This document shows positions 1 through 9,965 of a stretch of 64,000 bases of DNA, in pieces (the stretch's first letter is position 1; the number at the start of each line of letters is the position of its first letter). This DNA comes from Marinoscillum sp964351625 (lineage in GTDB: Bacteria > Bacteroidota > Bacteroidia > Cytophagales > Cyclobacteriaceae). Below the pieces are notes generated by a model. That model worked only from the letters and a program-made list of their open reading frames with translations, was not told the origin of the DNA and did no database searches. Made by a program: the position numbers and the translations under genes. The DNA lies in contig CAYGOV010000001.1 in assembly GCA_964351625.1 (NCBI GenBank), forward strand, positions 186,001 to 250,000. The letters are read 5' to 3'.

Positions 1-252
1 TTTGATAGATTTTATTTCATTTTAGACTAAGGTGAAATATCTGTTACTAATGATCTGTGGCAAACTAATGAAATCCAACACTCTTCCAAAGGCTCACAAA
101 TACTCTGATTTCAGAAGTGGTTAATTATAATTGGTTTCATTGCCATCACTGTCACATTTTCCACTTATCGCCCTATCTCACCATTCAGAATATCTCTGAT
201 TTCCATGTCGCTAATACCTATTACTTTTAACCTAGAAAAAAATTATAATCCA
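1..252. other. Left-edge intergenic region
   Basis: AT-rich sequence upstream of the first M16 peptidase. An in-frame ATG at 205 would add 16 residues (beginning MSLIPITF) before the signal sequence; this looks like leader rather than coding sequence. No clear TAnnTTTG promoter, RNA gene or strong hairpin was seen. Confidence 0.4.
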
Positions 253-1632
253 ATGAAAAATACACTAACAATAGCCTTTTCGGTTATTATTCTTTTGCTT
301 GGGTGTTCTGCTCCGTCAGAGGCCCCAAAAAAAGATGGGATCTTCCCCTATCCCATCGAGCAGTCCAAATTGGACAATGGACTCAATGTGGTGACTGTTC
401 CATACAACAGCCCTGGACTGGCTTCTTTCTTCATTGTTGTCCGTGTAGGCAGCCGTGATGAAGTAGAGCCAGGTAAGTCTGGTTTTGCCCATTTCTTTGA
501 GCACATGATGTTTAGAGGAACTGATCAGTATTCTAAAGCTGAATACAGTGAAGCTTTGAAAGCTATAGGTGCTGCCGCAAATGCAAATACATGGTGGGAT
601 CGTACGGTCTATCACATGACTGGAAATGCTGAGATGCTCGACAAAATGTTTGAGCTGGAAGCAGATCGCTTTATGAACTTGAATTATTCGGAAGAAGACT
701 TCAAGGTGGAAGCAGGTGCTGTGAAAGGTGAGTATACTAAGAACTATGCTAGCCCTTACTCTAAGCTAAATGCTGCGCTGTACAAGACTGCTTACGATAC
801 GCATACCTACAGCCATACGACAATTGGTTTTTGGGAAGATGTGGTAGATATGCCCAATCAATATGAGTATTCGCTTGAGTTCTTCGATCGCTATTATCGC
901 CCAGAGTACTGCACAGTACTAGTGGTGGGCGATGTGTCTGCAGATAAGGTGAATGATCTTGCTAAGAAATATTTCTCTAGTTGGGAGCGAGGCAGCTTCA
1001 CTCAACAAATCCCTCAAGAACCTGTTCAGGAAGCCACTCGATACACCCATATTCAAGAGGAAAATTTTCCGCCAGTGCTTGACATGAATTACAAAGGCCC
1101 AGCTTTCAGTGTAGATAATAAGGACATGGCTGTGTTGGATGTAATCGGCAGCTTAGCATTTTCTCAGAAATCTGATATCTACAAAAAATTAGTGGTGGAA
1201 GAGCAGAAAGTTAGAAATCTTGGTGCTGGTGGATTGAACACCATAGATCCTGGGTTATGGTCGGTGAGTACTACTTTGGTTGACAAAGGTGATATGGCTT
1301 ACGTGAAGGATGAGATCGATGCAGTTTTAGCAAAATTAAAATCAGAGCCAGTTGATGAAGAGTTACTTGCTCAGACTAAGAGTAATATCAAATACTCTTA
1401 TGCTATGAGCTTGGATAATCCTGCAGCGATTGCCAACTCATTGTCGTGGTACATATGGCTCACTGGCAATCCAGCTGACGTAAATAAAGCATTTGAAAAC
1501 TTCGATAATGTGACAGCTGAAGATATCATACGCGTTGCGCAGAAATATTTCGTAGATACTCAGCTTACAATAGGGACTATCTCACCTGATGAGGCTCTTG
1601 AAGTGTCACAGGAACTCAACATCAAACTATAG
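253..1632 (+). CDS. Secreted M16 zinc peptidase, catalytic subunit (lipoprotein)
   Basis: Insulinase/pitrilysin-family (M16) metallopeptidase acting outside the cytoplasm, probably on peptides in the periplasm. The zinc motif HFFEH is at residues 80-84, and the expected downstream acidic ligand region (EAGAVKGEY) follows about 75 residues later. The N-terminus is a hydrophobic signal followed by LLLGC, a lipobox that would make Cys18 the lipid anchor. I chose the ATG at 253 because the signal peptide begins there; the ATG at 205 would put 16 irrelevant residues in front. The next gene, 6 bp downstream, is an M16 homologue without the zinc motif, so the two probably form a heterodimer of active and inactive halves, as known for this family. 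Family is certain, substrate unknown. Confidence 0.92.
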   Translation: MKNTLTIAFSVIILLLGCSAPSEAPKKDGIFPYPIEQSKLDNGLNVVTVPYNSPGLASFFIVVRVGSRDEVEPGKSGFAHFFEHMMFRGTDQYSKAEYSEALKAIGAAANANTWWDRTVYHMTGNAEMLDKMFELEADRFMNLNYSEEDFKVEAGAVKGEYTKNYASPYSKLNAALYKTAYDTHTYSHTTIGFWEDVVDMPNQYEYSLEFFDRYYRPEYCTVLVVGDVSADKVNDLAKKYFSSWERGSFTQQIPQEPVQEATRYTHIQEENFPPVLDMNYKGPAFSVDNKDMAVLDVIGSLAFSQKSDIYKKLVVEEQKVRNLGAGGLNTIDPGLWSVSTTLVDKGDMAYVKDEIDAVLAKLKSEPVDEELLAQTKSNIKYSYAMSLDNPAAIANSLSWYIWLTGNPADVNKAFENFDNVTAEDIIRVAQKYFVDTQLTIGTISPDEALEVSQELNIKL

Positions 1633-1638
1633 CCTATC

Positions 1639-3177
1639 ATGAAAAAATTTGCATATATAATTCTGGTTTTATTGGGCTGTCAAGTGATGGCTCAAGAAGT
1701 GGTGGAACTGCCAATGACTTCCACCAAAATAGTGGTGAAACTTGCCTTTAAAAACGGATCAATTAGCGATCCTGTAGGCAAAGAAGGCCTAACCAATCTT
1801 ACCGCAAGTCTTTTAACTCAGACAGGAAGCGATCTATATACCAAGTCTCAAATCGATGATCATCTTTATCCTATGGCAGCAAATTACAGTGCCTTTACGG
1901 ATAAGGAAATGTCCACTTTCACATTTGAGGTTCATAAGGATTTTCTCGATTCATTTTATGAAATATTTAAGAGTCTCATTCTCAATCCTTCTTTCGCTGA
2001 GAAGGACTTCAATCGTGTGAAATCTAATTTTGAAAACTATGTGAAAGAAGTGATCAAAGCTAGCTCTGATGAGGATTTGAGTAAGATGGCTTTGGAAGAA
2101 AAGCTGTTTGCTGGCACTCGATATGCTCATATGAAAACAGGTACTTCAAAAGGCTTGGCCAACATTACTCGAGAGGATGTAGTGAATCACTACAAGAGCT
2201 TTTTCACTAAAAACAATGTGACCATAGGTGTTGCAGGTGCTTATCCTAAAACATTTCTGGAGCAACTTAAAAAGGACGTATCCATGTTACCAGTTGCTCA
2301 ACCATCAATTCCCGAATTGGGAGTGGTACCTATGCCAGACGGTATTCAGGTGCAGTTGGTCACTAAGCCAAACAACTTAGGAACAGCTATCTACACAGGC
2401 TATCCTATTTCGATCAATCGAGGTTCCGCAGATTGGCCAGCCATGCTAGTGGTAAACTCTTACCTAGGTGAGCATCGCAAGTCTTACTCAAAGCTCTATC
2501 AGCTTATCCGTGAGCAACGTTCAATGAACTATGGTGACTATACCTACATCGAATGGTATCAGTCGGGTGGTAGCAATCAGCTACCATTAGCAGGTTTTCC
2601 AAGAAGCCAAAACTACATGGCGATTTGGATCAGACCAGTCCAGACAGCTTTCAGTTTGAAAAGCCAATATCCAGAATTGGGTGATATTAAAATCGGTCAC
2701 GCTCATTTCGCTATGAGGATGGCACTGAATGAAATAGATCGAGTTAAAAATGATGGACTCACAAGCGAAGAATTTGAGCTAACAAGACAGTTTTTGAGAA
2801 GCTACATGAAGCTTTATGTTCAGACACCTGACATGCAACTTGGCTTTCTGATGGACTCTAAGTTTTATGGTTTGGGCGATTACATCAAAGAGATGGATGC
2901 GGCGCTAGCAGCGCTCACTTTGGAAGAGGTCAATACAGCTGCCGCGACATATCTTCAAACAGAAAATATGTACATCACTATGATTACTGATGAAGCAGAG
3001 GCTGCACCATTGAAAGAGAGCCTACTGAAAAACAAAGTGTCTCCTATGAGCTACTCAGATGTGATCAGAGCTAGTTTGCCTGCAGGGATCTTTGAAGCTG
3101 ATAAGAAAGTAGAAGGCTACAAAATGAATGTAAAAAAAGTAGAGATTGAAACTCCTGCTAGTTTGTTTGTAGAGTAG
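1639..3177 (+). CDS. Secreted M16-like peptidase partner without zinc motif
   Basis: M16-family protein of 512 residues with an N-terminal signal peptide (MKKFAYIILVLLGCQVMAQ); LLGC could act as a lipobox, otherwise cleavage after VMA is likely. Where an active M16 enzyme has HxxEH, this protein reads GLTNLTASLLTQ, so it has no zinc-binding site and should be catalytically dead. It follows the active subunit by 6 bp and is presumably co-translated with it. In other bacterial M16B pairs the inactive half shapes the substrate chamber and carries a conserved arginine-tyrosine pair; I infer the same role here. The gene is followed by a strong terminator at 3218, so the operon is just these two genes. 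Confidence 0.88.
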   Translation: MKKFAYIILVLLGCQVMAQEVVELPMTSTKIVVKLAFKNGSISDPVGKEGLTNLTASLLTQTGSDLYTKSQIDDHLYPMAANYSAFTDKEMSTFTFEVHKDFLDSFYEIFKSLILNPSFAEKDFNRVKSNFENYVKEVIKASSDEDLSKMALEEKLFAGTRYAHMKTGTSKGLANITREDVVNHYKSFFTKNNVTIGVAGAYPKTFLEQLKKDVSMLPVAQPSIPELGVVPMPDGIQVQLVTKPNNLGTAIYTGYPISINRGSADWPAMLVVNSYLGEHRKSYSKLYQLIREQRSMNYGDYTYIEWYQSGGSNQLPLAGFPRSQNYMAIWIRPVQTAFSLKSQYPELGDIKIGHAHFAMRMALNEIDRVKNDGLTSEEFELTRQFLRSYMKLYVQTPDMQLGFLMDSKFYGLGDYIKEMDAALAALTLEEVNTAAATYLQTENMYITMITDEAEAAPLKESLLKNKVSPMSYSDVIRASLPAGIFEADKKVEGYKMNVKKVEIETPASLFVE

Positions 3178-3217
3178 GAGATAGGGTATTGGCTTTTAGT
3201 AATTTGGTTTTTTTAGG

Positions 3218-3250
3218 TACCCGTTGAGAATGATCAACGGGTATTTTTTT
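3218..3250 (+). terminator. Rho-independent terminator after M16 operon
   Basis: A perfect 10-bp stem (TACCCGTTGA, 3218-3227, with TCAACGGGTA, 3234-3243), a 6-nt loop and a run of seven Ts. It sits 40 bp after the second M16 gene and reads on the plus strand. Confidence 0.85.
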
Positions 3251-3269
3251 GGAATAGCTCAAATATTCT

Positions 3270-3725
3270 TCATCGCTTATAATTTTTCTCATAAAGACTC
3301 ACCCAATCTTTTACAGTCATTTTAGAGGCGAGTTCACCAATGAGATCATAGGGAATGTCCTCCATCTTTTTGAAACGCATACAGCTTTTACCCATATCGA
3401 GTTTGCGATTTGAGTGTTTTGGAAACTCAGCCAAAAACCAATCCATTAACTCGGGATTGGCATAAATACCCATATGGTAAACTGCTACAAAATTCTTTTG
3501 AGAAGCAATATTCATGAATGGTAGCGGTAGTTTCGGATCGCAATGGTATCCGCTCGGATAGATTTGGTGCGGCACTACATATCCGATCATGCCGTAGTTT
3601 ATAGTCTCCGCAAAGCCTTCAGGTAAATTGGCTTTTATTACTTCACGAAGTTTATTTATTGCTGTTTGACGCTCTTCAGGTAGCTGGAGGGTATAGTGAT
3701 CAGGATTTGTAGCTTGTATTTGCAT
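3270..3725 (-). CDS. DUF1801 family protein
   Basis: 151-residue cytoplasmic protein of the DUF1801 (YdhG-like) fold. It has the typical pattern of an N-terminal helix with a cluster reading PEGFAETINYGMIGYVVP, then a core strand NFVAVYHMGIYAN and a C-terminal GKSCMRFKKMEDIPYDLIGEL. Bacterial members have been linked to iron chaperone-like or stress roles, but there is no firm function. It stands alone, convergent with the M16 operon, with the terminator between them. A second, shorter DUF1801 protein is encoded at 57704-58066. No signal peptide or membrane segment. Confidence 0.8.
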   Translation of the reverse strand: MQIQATNPDHYTLQLPEERQTAINKLREVIKANLPEGFAETINYGMIGYVVPHQIYPSGYHCDPKLPLPFMNIASQKNFVAVYHMGIYANPELMDWFLAEFPKHSNRKLDMGKSCMRFKKMEDIPYDLIGELASKMTVKDWVSLYEKNYKR

Positions 3726-4054
3726 TGTTGACTTTTCAAAGAATTATGAATTTACTGATCATTAGATAATTTACCAAAGCGCTCAAAAAGCTAGTCAATT
3801 AGATTGTCGAGTATTTCAAAATTGTCACGCCAGCGGCATCCACTCATTTAAGATGTTATTTTTATAGTTGAGATTTACAAGGCTCTTCTGGCATATAATG
3901 ACTACCTTTTAGCTGTTCTGTATTCTTATAGAAGTTAGTATTGACTAACCCCAGTCAGTATATTATTCTCAACAAAATGCGACTATTGTTATTTCATTCC
4001 CATCAAATGATCTAAAATTTTCGTAAAATCGTATAATTAAACCACTTTCCTTTT
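3726..4054. other. Intergenic region upstream of transglutaminase cassette
   Basis: About 330 bp between two divergent genes. It must hold the promoters of the DUF1801 gene and of the transglutaminase cassette. It is AT-rich; I see no exact TAnnTTTG element and no strong hairpin. Confidence 0.4.
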
Positions 4055-7000
4055 ATGTCTATAAAAGTAGCTTTACGTCACTACACCAAATACACTTACG
4101 ATCGTCACATAGAGCTAAGCCCGCAGATTATTAGGCTTAGACCAGCACCACATACACGTACCCCACTTAAAGGTTACTCACTGAATATCAAGCCGGATAA
4201 TCACTTTATCAACTGGCAACAGGACCCTTTTGGCAACTATATGGCTAGGGTTATTTTTCCCGAAAAGGTTAAGTTCTTTGAGATAGATGTGGAAGTAATC
4301 GCCGATATGGTCGTCATCAATCCATTCGACTTTTTTATAGAGGAATATGCCGAGGCTTTTCCATTTGCCTATCCTGAGGAGCTTGCGAAACAACTAGGTC
4401 CATATTTGGCGATTACTGATGATGATCCATTGCTTTTGGATCTTGTTGCTCAAGCTAAAGACTTACTTAAAGATGATATCAAGACTGTTGATGCATTGGT
4501 GGCTATCAATCAATTGGTCAATCATCTTTTAGCCTACAACATCCGCATGGAGCCGGGTGTGCAGTCATGTCATGAGACTTTGACTATTAAGTCAGGTTCA
4601 TGTCGAGATTTCTCATGGCTCCTAGTAATGCTATTTAGACATCTTGGTCTAGCAGCACGATTTACTTCAGGTTATCTCATCCAATTGACAGCAGACGAGA
4701 AAGCCCTCGATGGACCATCAGGTACAGAGGTGGATTTCACGGATTTACATGCTTGGGCTGAAGTCTATATCCCAGGAGCTGGCTGGATTGGTCTTGATTC
4801 CACATCGGGACTTTTTGCTGGTGAGGGCCACATTCCTTTGGCATGTACGCCGAGTCCACAAGATGCGGCTCCTATTTCTGGTTTTGCAGAGTCCGCCAAG
4901 ACAGAATTTCATTTTGAAAATACAGTAAAAAGAATTGAAGAGACACCTCGTGTCACCAAGCCATATTCCGAAGATCAGTGGGAATCCATCATGGCGCTTG
5001 GTGATCAAGTAGAGCAAGATCTGGTAGCCAACGATATTCGGCTCACGATGGGAGGTGAGCCTACGTTTGTTTCTATAGATAATCAAGATGCTCCAGAGTG
5101 GAATACAGCCGCTGATGGTGAACATAAACGACATCTATCGAATGTGCTCTTCCATAAAATCAAAGATGAATACGCCACTGGCGCATTGATGCAATATGGT
5201 CAGGGTAAGTGGTATCCAGGAGAACCTTTACCACGTTGGAAATTAGCTTGCTTCTGGAGAAAAGATGGAGTTAGCATCTGGCACAATGACAAGATGATGG
5301 CCGACCTTTCTAAGGATTATGGTTTTGGTCAGAAGGAGGCAGATAAATTCATGCAGACATTGACTGGTGAACTTTCTGTAGATACTTCCAATATCCATCC
5401 TGCATACGAAGATCCTTTCTTTTTTGCATGGGAGGAAAGTAAGATTCCTGTGGATGTAGACCCCCTAAAACTTGATCTAAAATCTTCACTTGAGCGCCAA
5501 AAGCTTACTGACCTATTGTCAAATGGTATGAATGAGCCAGTGGCTTATGCTGTCCCGATTGCGTGGGATTATGAGGCTGAGTCTTGGCAGAGTTGCAGTT
5601 GGAGCTTCCGCAGAAAGGATTTATTCCTGATTCCGGGAAATTCTCCTGCTGGGCTAAGATTACCATTGAAGTCAATCCAATCAAATGAGGAGGAAGTATA
5701 CAAACCAGAACGTGATCCTTTTGACAATCCCGGGCCTTTACCTGCTTCGGGTGAATTAGCATCAGAGGGAGGGACTTCTAAAGCAATTAACAATTCAAAA
5801 AATATCTTTAAGACTTGCTTTGTAATAGAAGTACGCGATGGGAAACTCTTTGTTTTTCTGCCTCCTGTGGAGTACTTCGAACATTATCTGGATTTGGTAG
5901 CAGCCATTGAGCGAACTGCCGAGAAATTACAACTTCCAGTTTTGATTGAAGGATATGATCCGCCTTCCGATAAGCGTGTTCAGAAGTTTATGATCACTCC
6001 TGATCCAGGAGTGATTGAAGTAAATATCCATCCAGCAAGTAGCTGGAGGGAGTTGGCATCTAACTATGATACCCTTTACGAAAAGGCAAGACTGTCAAGA
6101 TTGACTACCGAAAAGTTCAATCTGGATGGAAAGCATACTGGAACTGGAGGAGGCAACCATGTCACTTTGGGTGGATTGACACCTGAGGACAGTCCATTGC
6201 TTAGAAGACCGGATATTCTAAAAAGCTTTATCACCTTTTGGCAACATCATCCATCACTTTCCTATCTATTCTCTACGCAATTCATTGGCCCTACGAGCCA
6301 AGCACCAAGAGTGGATGAAGGTAGGGATGATATACTTTACGAATTAGAGTTGGCTTTCCAACAGGTGCCAGATGCTAAGGAAAATGAAGTGCCATTTTGG
6401 TTGGTCGATCGAATATTCAGAAACCTATTGGTGGATATTACTGGCAATACGCACCGAGCAGAATTCTGTATAGATAAACTTTACTCACCTGATTCCACGT
6501 CAGGTCGTTTAGGAATTCTAGAATTCCGAGGATTCGACATGCCACCTCATTACCGCATGAGTATGGTTCAGTTTCTATTGATCAGAACTTTGCTCGTTTG
6601 GTTTTGGAAGACGCCATACGACCACAAACTAGTACGCTGGGGCACGGCACTTCATGATAAGTTTTTGTTGCCTCATTATTGTTACAAGGATTTGTCCGAA
6701 GTTGTTAATTCTCTGCGCAATGCTGGTTATGGATTTGATATCTCTTGGTTTGATCCATTTTTCAGTTTCAGGTTTCCATTTGTCGGAGAACTTCAAGTGG
6801 ATGATATCCACATTGAGATGAAAATGGCCATAGAGCCATGGCATGTGCTAGGTGAAGAAATGTCAAGTACAGGCACAGCGAGATTTGTGGATTCCTCTTT
6901 GGAAAGACTTCAAGTCAAAGTAAGTGGCCTGACAGACGGACGCTATATCCTTCTTTGTAATGGATTACGAATCCCACTCGTGAAAACAGGTGTGCAAGGC

Positions 7001-7390
7001 GAATATGTAGCTGGTATTCGATACCGTGCATGGCAACCACCATCTGCACTTCATCCTACATTGGGAGTTGATACACCATTGGTCATAGATCTTTATGACA
7101 CTTGGAGTAAAAAATCAGTAGCTGCTTGTCAGTATCATGTAGCGCACCCTGGAGGTCGAAATTATGATACTTTCCCAGTGAATAGTTACGAGGCTGAATC
7201 GCGTAGAATTAGCCGTTTCTTTGATTTTGGACACAGTATCAATTTGGTAGAACCTACCGTGCAAGCACCAACTGGCATGGGCAGATTCATTACTAAAATG
7301 AATATTGTGAGCAACTATGAAGCGGTGGGAGAGATGGTGAATCCTGAGTTTCCTTTTACCATGGATTTGCGTCGATATAAACGCAAATAA
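4055..7390 (+). CDS. Transglutaminase-like / DUF2126 fusion protein
   Basis: 1111-residue cytoplasmic protein. Residues 1-290 are a bacterial transglutaminase N-terminal domain followed by a transglutaminase core with an intact papain-like triad: Cys183 (in SGSCRDFSWLL), His232 (DLHAWAEVY) and Asp248 (GLDSTSG). From about residue 320 onward it is the DUF2126 region, starting at LTMGGEPTFVSID and including HRAEFCIDKLYSPD and RLGILEFRGFDMPP. DUF2126 has been proposed in comparative-genomic work on amidoligases to resemble carboxylate-amine ligases; that is not shown here. No signal peptide. First gene of a three-gene cassette (next gene 40 bp downstream) with an ATP-grasp/alpha-E protein and a second transglutaminase. 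Likely role: making or cleaving an isopeptide or small peptide; substrate unknown. Confidence 0.9.
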   Translation: MSIKVALRHYTKYTYDRHIELSPQIIRLRPAPHTRTPLKGYSLNIKPDNHFINWQQDPFGNYMARVIFPEKVKFFEIDVEVIADMVVINPFDFFIEEYAEAFPFAYPEELAKQLGPYLAITDDDPLLLDLVAQAKDLLKDDIKTVDALVAINQLVNHLLAYNIRMEPGVQSCHETLTIKSGSCRDFSWLLVMLFRHLGLAARFTSGYLIQLTADEKALDGPSGTEVDFTDLHAWAEVYIPGAGWIGLDSTSGLFAGEGHIPLACTPSPQDAAPISGFAESAKTEFHFENTVKRIEETPRVTKPYSEDQWESIMALGDQVEQDLVANDIRLTMGGEPTFVSIDNQDAPEWNTAADGEHKRHLSNVLFHKIKDEYATGALMQYGQGKWYPGEPLPRWKLACFWRKDGVSIWHNDKMMADLSKDYGFGQKEADKFMQTLTGELSVDTSNIHPAYEDPFFFAWEESKIPVDVDPLKLDLKSSLERQKLTDLLSNGMNEPVAYAVPIAWDYEAESWQSCSWSFRRKDLFLIPGNSPAGLRLPLKSIQSNEEEVYKPERDPFDNPGPLPASGELASEGGTSKAINNSKNIFKTCFVIEVRDGKLFVFLPPVEYFEHYLDLVAAIERTAEKLQLPVLIEGYDPPSDKRVQKFMITPDPGVIEVNIHPASSWRELASNYDTLYEKARLSRLTTEKFNLDGKHTGTGGGNHVTLGGLTPEDSPLLRRPDILKSFITFWQHHPSLSYLFSTQFIGPTSQAPRVDEGRDDILYELELAFQQVPDAKENEVPFWLVDRIFRNLLVDITGNTHRAEFCIDKLYSPDSTSGRLGILEFRGFDMPPHYRMSMVQFLLIRTLLVWFWKTPYDHKLVRWGTALHDKFLLPHYCYKDLSEVVNSLRNAGYGFDISWFDPFFSFRFPFVGELQVDDIHIEMKMAIEPWHVLGEEMSSTGTARFVDSSLERLQVKVSGLTDGRYILLCNGLRIPLVKTGVQGEYVAGIRYRAWQPPSALHPTLGVDTPLVIDLYDTWSKKSVAACQYHVAHPGGRNYDTFPVNSYEAESRRISRFFDFGHSINLVEPTVQAPTGMGRFITKMNIVSNYEAVGEMVNPEFPFTMDLRRYKRK

Positions 7391-7430
7391 GTGCTTTTGT
7401 TCCTGAGTTTTATTTCAGCATTTTTGAGAC

Positions 7431-9965
7431 ATGATTAACAACTATCTGGTTGAGCGCACTTTTAACAATACCCGCTTTTTAGATGAGATGACCACATCAG
7501 ATGGTCGAATTTCTCACAATTGGGCAAAATTGGCGCAACACTACGAAATGATTGGCTCAGAGCGTATGCATCAGCACCAGCTCGAAGTAAGCAAGCAACT
7601 TCGGGAGAATGGGGTGACCTATAATGTATATGGAGACCCGGATGGTATGAATCGTCCCTGGACGCTCGATCCTATACCGATGGTTTTTGGAAGCGACGAG
7701 TGGAGTGTGATAGAGAAAGGGCTAAAGCAACGCGTTCATTTGCTCAATATCATACTGAAAGATCTATACGGCGGTCGCAAACTCATAAAGGAAGGATTTA
7801 TTCCATTCGAGCTGATTTACAATCACAAGGGATTTTTGCGCCAAGCTGATAAAATCATGCTTGAAGGAGATCAGCAACTGATTCAATATTCCGCTGATCT
7901 TGCCCGTGGACCAGATGGTAAGATGTGGGTAATGCATGATCGTACAGATGCCCCTTCTGGAATTGGCTATACCTTAGAGAATCGGGTGGCAATGACACGT
8001 GTTTTTCCTGATATGCTTAGGGAAAATCATGTCACCAAAATTTCTTCTTACTACCAAACATTAAAAAACAGTTTGGTTCACCTTTCGTCGAAAAATAAGG
8101 AAAACCCAAGGATCGTACTTTTATCACCAGGGCCAACCAATGAGACCTTTTTTGAGCACGCTTATCTTTCCTCTTTCATGGGATTTACCTTGGCTTTTGG
8201 TCAGGATCTTACGGTAAGTGATGGGTTTGTTTGGTTGAAAACCATAAAGGGATTGGAGAAAGTAGATGTTATTTTCCGTAAGGTTGATGATGTCTTCTCT
8301 GATCCGCTTGAGTACCGTAGTGACTCACAACTAGGAGTTGTTGGTCTGATGGAATCTGTAAGACAGGGTAAAGTATTGGTGATAAATCCACTTGGTTGCA
8401 GAATACTTGAAAATCCTGGTTTGATGGCATTTCTTCCCAAGCTATGTAGGAAAATAATGGGTGAAGAACTAATCCTTCCCTCTGTGGCTACTTGGTGGTG
8501 TGGACAGCCTAAGGAGTTGAATTATGTTATCGATAACATCGAAAATCTGATTATTAGGACGATCTATCGTGATGGTATCAATAAATCCGTATATGGTGGC
8601 GAGCTTAGTTTTGAAGAGCTGGCCAAATTAAAAGCAGATATACGTAAGCATCCTTACATGTATGTTGGCCAGGAAATGGTAGAGTTTAGCACTACACCTG
8701 CTTGGATCAACGATAAACTAGAGGCAAGAAATGCAGTTTTCCGTAGCAATGTGGTTGCTGACACTGCGAATCATGATTACCATGTGATGCCAGGTGGACT
8801 TTCCCGTACCTCACCGGACAAAGGTGTTTTTATAGTTTCCAATCAGTCTGGAGGTATCAGCAAAGATACTTGGGTAGTTGGAGGTTCAACTTTCTATTCA
8901 CCCGCGAAAAAGAGAGATGCTATCGCCCAACCAGTTTTGAGGAACGTGCTACCAAGTAGAACTGGTGAGCACCTTTTTTGGCTTGGTAGATATTTAGAGC
9001 GATCTGCTTATAGTGTCCGCTTGATGCGTATTGTCCTTTTGACGTATAATGAAGTGGACAGTGACATACATATAAAAGAAGATCCAGGATTGTCAACACT
9101 TCTCAAAAGTTTGACTTTGGTAACAGCAACTATGCCTGGCTTCAATCAAAAGAAGACCTTGAAGCACCCTGAAGCAGAACTACTAGCGCTCTCAACCGAC
9201 GCTGGAAAATCTGGTGGTTTGGCGCATTCTATTGCCAATTTACTTCGCAATGCCTATTCCGTTAGAGACCGGTTGAGTTTAGATACTTGGAGGATATTGG
9301 ATAGTATCTCTGAAGAGCTCAATACACTCAAATCTGTTGGGAAGGACTTAAACAAAGTCTACGAATGCCTCGACAACCTTGTAATCAAACTCATGGGATT
9401 TTATGGGTTGAATATTGACAATATGACCAGAGAGTCTACCTGGCATTTGTTGAACACTGGTCGCTTTATAGAGTCGTCCATCAATAACTGTGCAGTGCTC
9501 AGTGCTATGTTAACCAAAGAGTTTGATAGTGAAACCAATAAGGCATTGATGGAAGATACGCTCCGTTGCAATGAGAGTTTGGTTACCTACAGATATCGAT
9601 ATAGATCAAATCTCGAACTTTCGGGTGTGCTTGATTTGCTGCTCCAGAGTGAAGACAATCCAAGGTCTTTGATTTATCAAATCAAGAAAATTGAAGAACA
9701 TTTGGTAAACCTTCCATTGGAAAAACTTGCTGGATTGACGCCAGCTGGCAAAAAGTTATTGCAAGCGATGACCATGGTGCAGCTTGCAGATTTAACGCAT
9801 CTTACAAAATGTGATGCCAATGGTGACTATATGCATTTGAGGAATTTCTTAAAAGAAATTTCGAACTTATTGAAGGACACATCATCGCTTATTTATGAAA
9901 AATATTTCAGCCATACCAATACTGGCTACCAAGTGATGCAACAATCTAACATACCAGAAATATGA
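7431..9965 (+). CDS. Circularly permuted ATP-grasp / alpha-E domain fusion
   Basis: 844 residues. Residues 1 to about 480 are the circularly permuted type 2 ATP-grasp family (formerly DUF404/DUF407), recognised by FRKVDDVFSDPLEYR, VLVINPLGCRILENP and LPSVATWWCGQ. From about 505 the alpha-E domain (formerly DUF403) begins with the hallmark EHLFWLGRYLERSAYSVRL and runs helical to the C-terminus. In many bacteria these are two separate neighbouring genes; here they are one polypeptide, which supports a physical complex. ATP-grasp enzymes of this type are predicted to form amide bonds using ATP. The stop codon overlaps the start of the next transglutaminase gene as ATGA, so the two are translationally coupled. 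No signal peptide: cytoplasmic. Confidence 0.92.
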   Translation: MINNYLVERTFNNTRFLDEMTTSDGRISHNWAKLAQHYEMIGSERMHQHQLEVSKQLRENGVTYNVYGDPDGMNRPWTLDPIPMVFGSDEWSVIEKGLKQRVHLLNIILKDLYGGRKLIKEGFIPFELIYNHKGFLRQADKIMLEGDQQLIQYSADLARGPDGKMWVMHDRTDAPSGIGYTLENRVAMTRVFPDMLRENHVTKISSYYQTLKNSLVHLSSKNKENPRIVLLSPGPTNETFFEHAYLSSFMGFTLAFGQDLTVSDGFVWLKTIKGLEKVDVIFRKVDDVFSDPLEYRSDSQLGVVGLMESVRQGKVLVINPLGCRILENPGLMAFLPKLCRKIMGEELILPSVATWWCGQPKELNYVIDNIENLIIRTIYRDGINKSVYGGELSFEELAKLKADIRKHPYMYVGQEMVEFSTTPAWINDKLEARNAVFRSNVVADTANHDYHVMPGGLSRTSPDKGVFIVSNQSGGISKDTWVVGGSTFYSPAKKRDAIAQPVLRNVLPSRTGEHLFWLGRYLERSAYSVRLMRIVLLTYNEVDSDIHIKEDPGLSTLLKSLTLVTATMPGFNQKKTLKHPEAELLALSTDAGKSGGLAHSIANLLRNAYSVRDRLSLDTWRILDSISEELNTLKSVGKDLNKVYECLDNLVIKLMGFYGLNIDNMTRESTWHLLNTGRFIESSINNCAVLSAMLTKEFDSETNKALMEDTLRCNESLVTYRYRYRSNLELSGVLDLLLQSEDNPRSLIYQIKKIEEHLVNLPLEKLAGLTPAGKKLLQAMTMVQLADLTHLTKCDANGDYMHLRNFLKEISNLLKDTSSLIYEKYFSHTNTGYQVMQQSNIPEI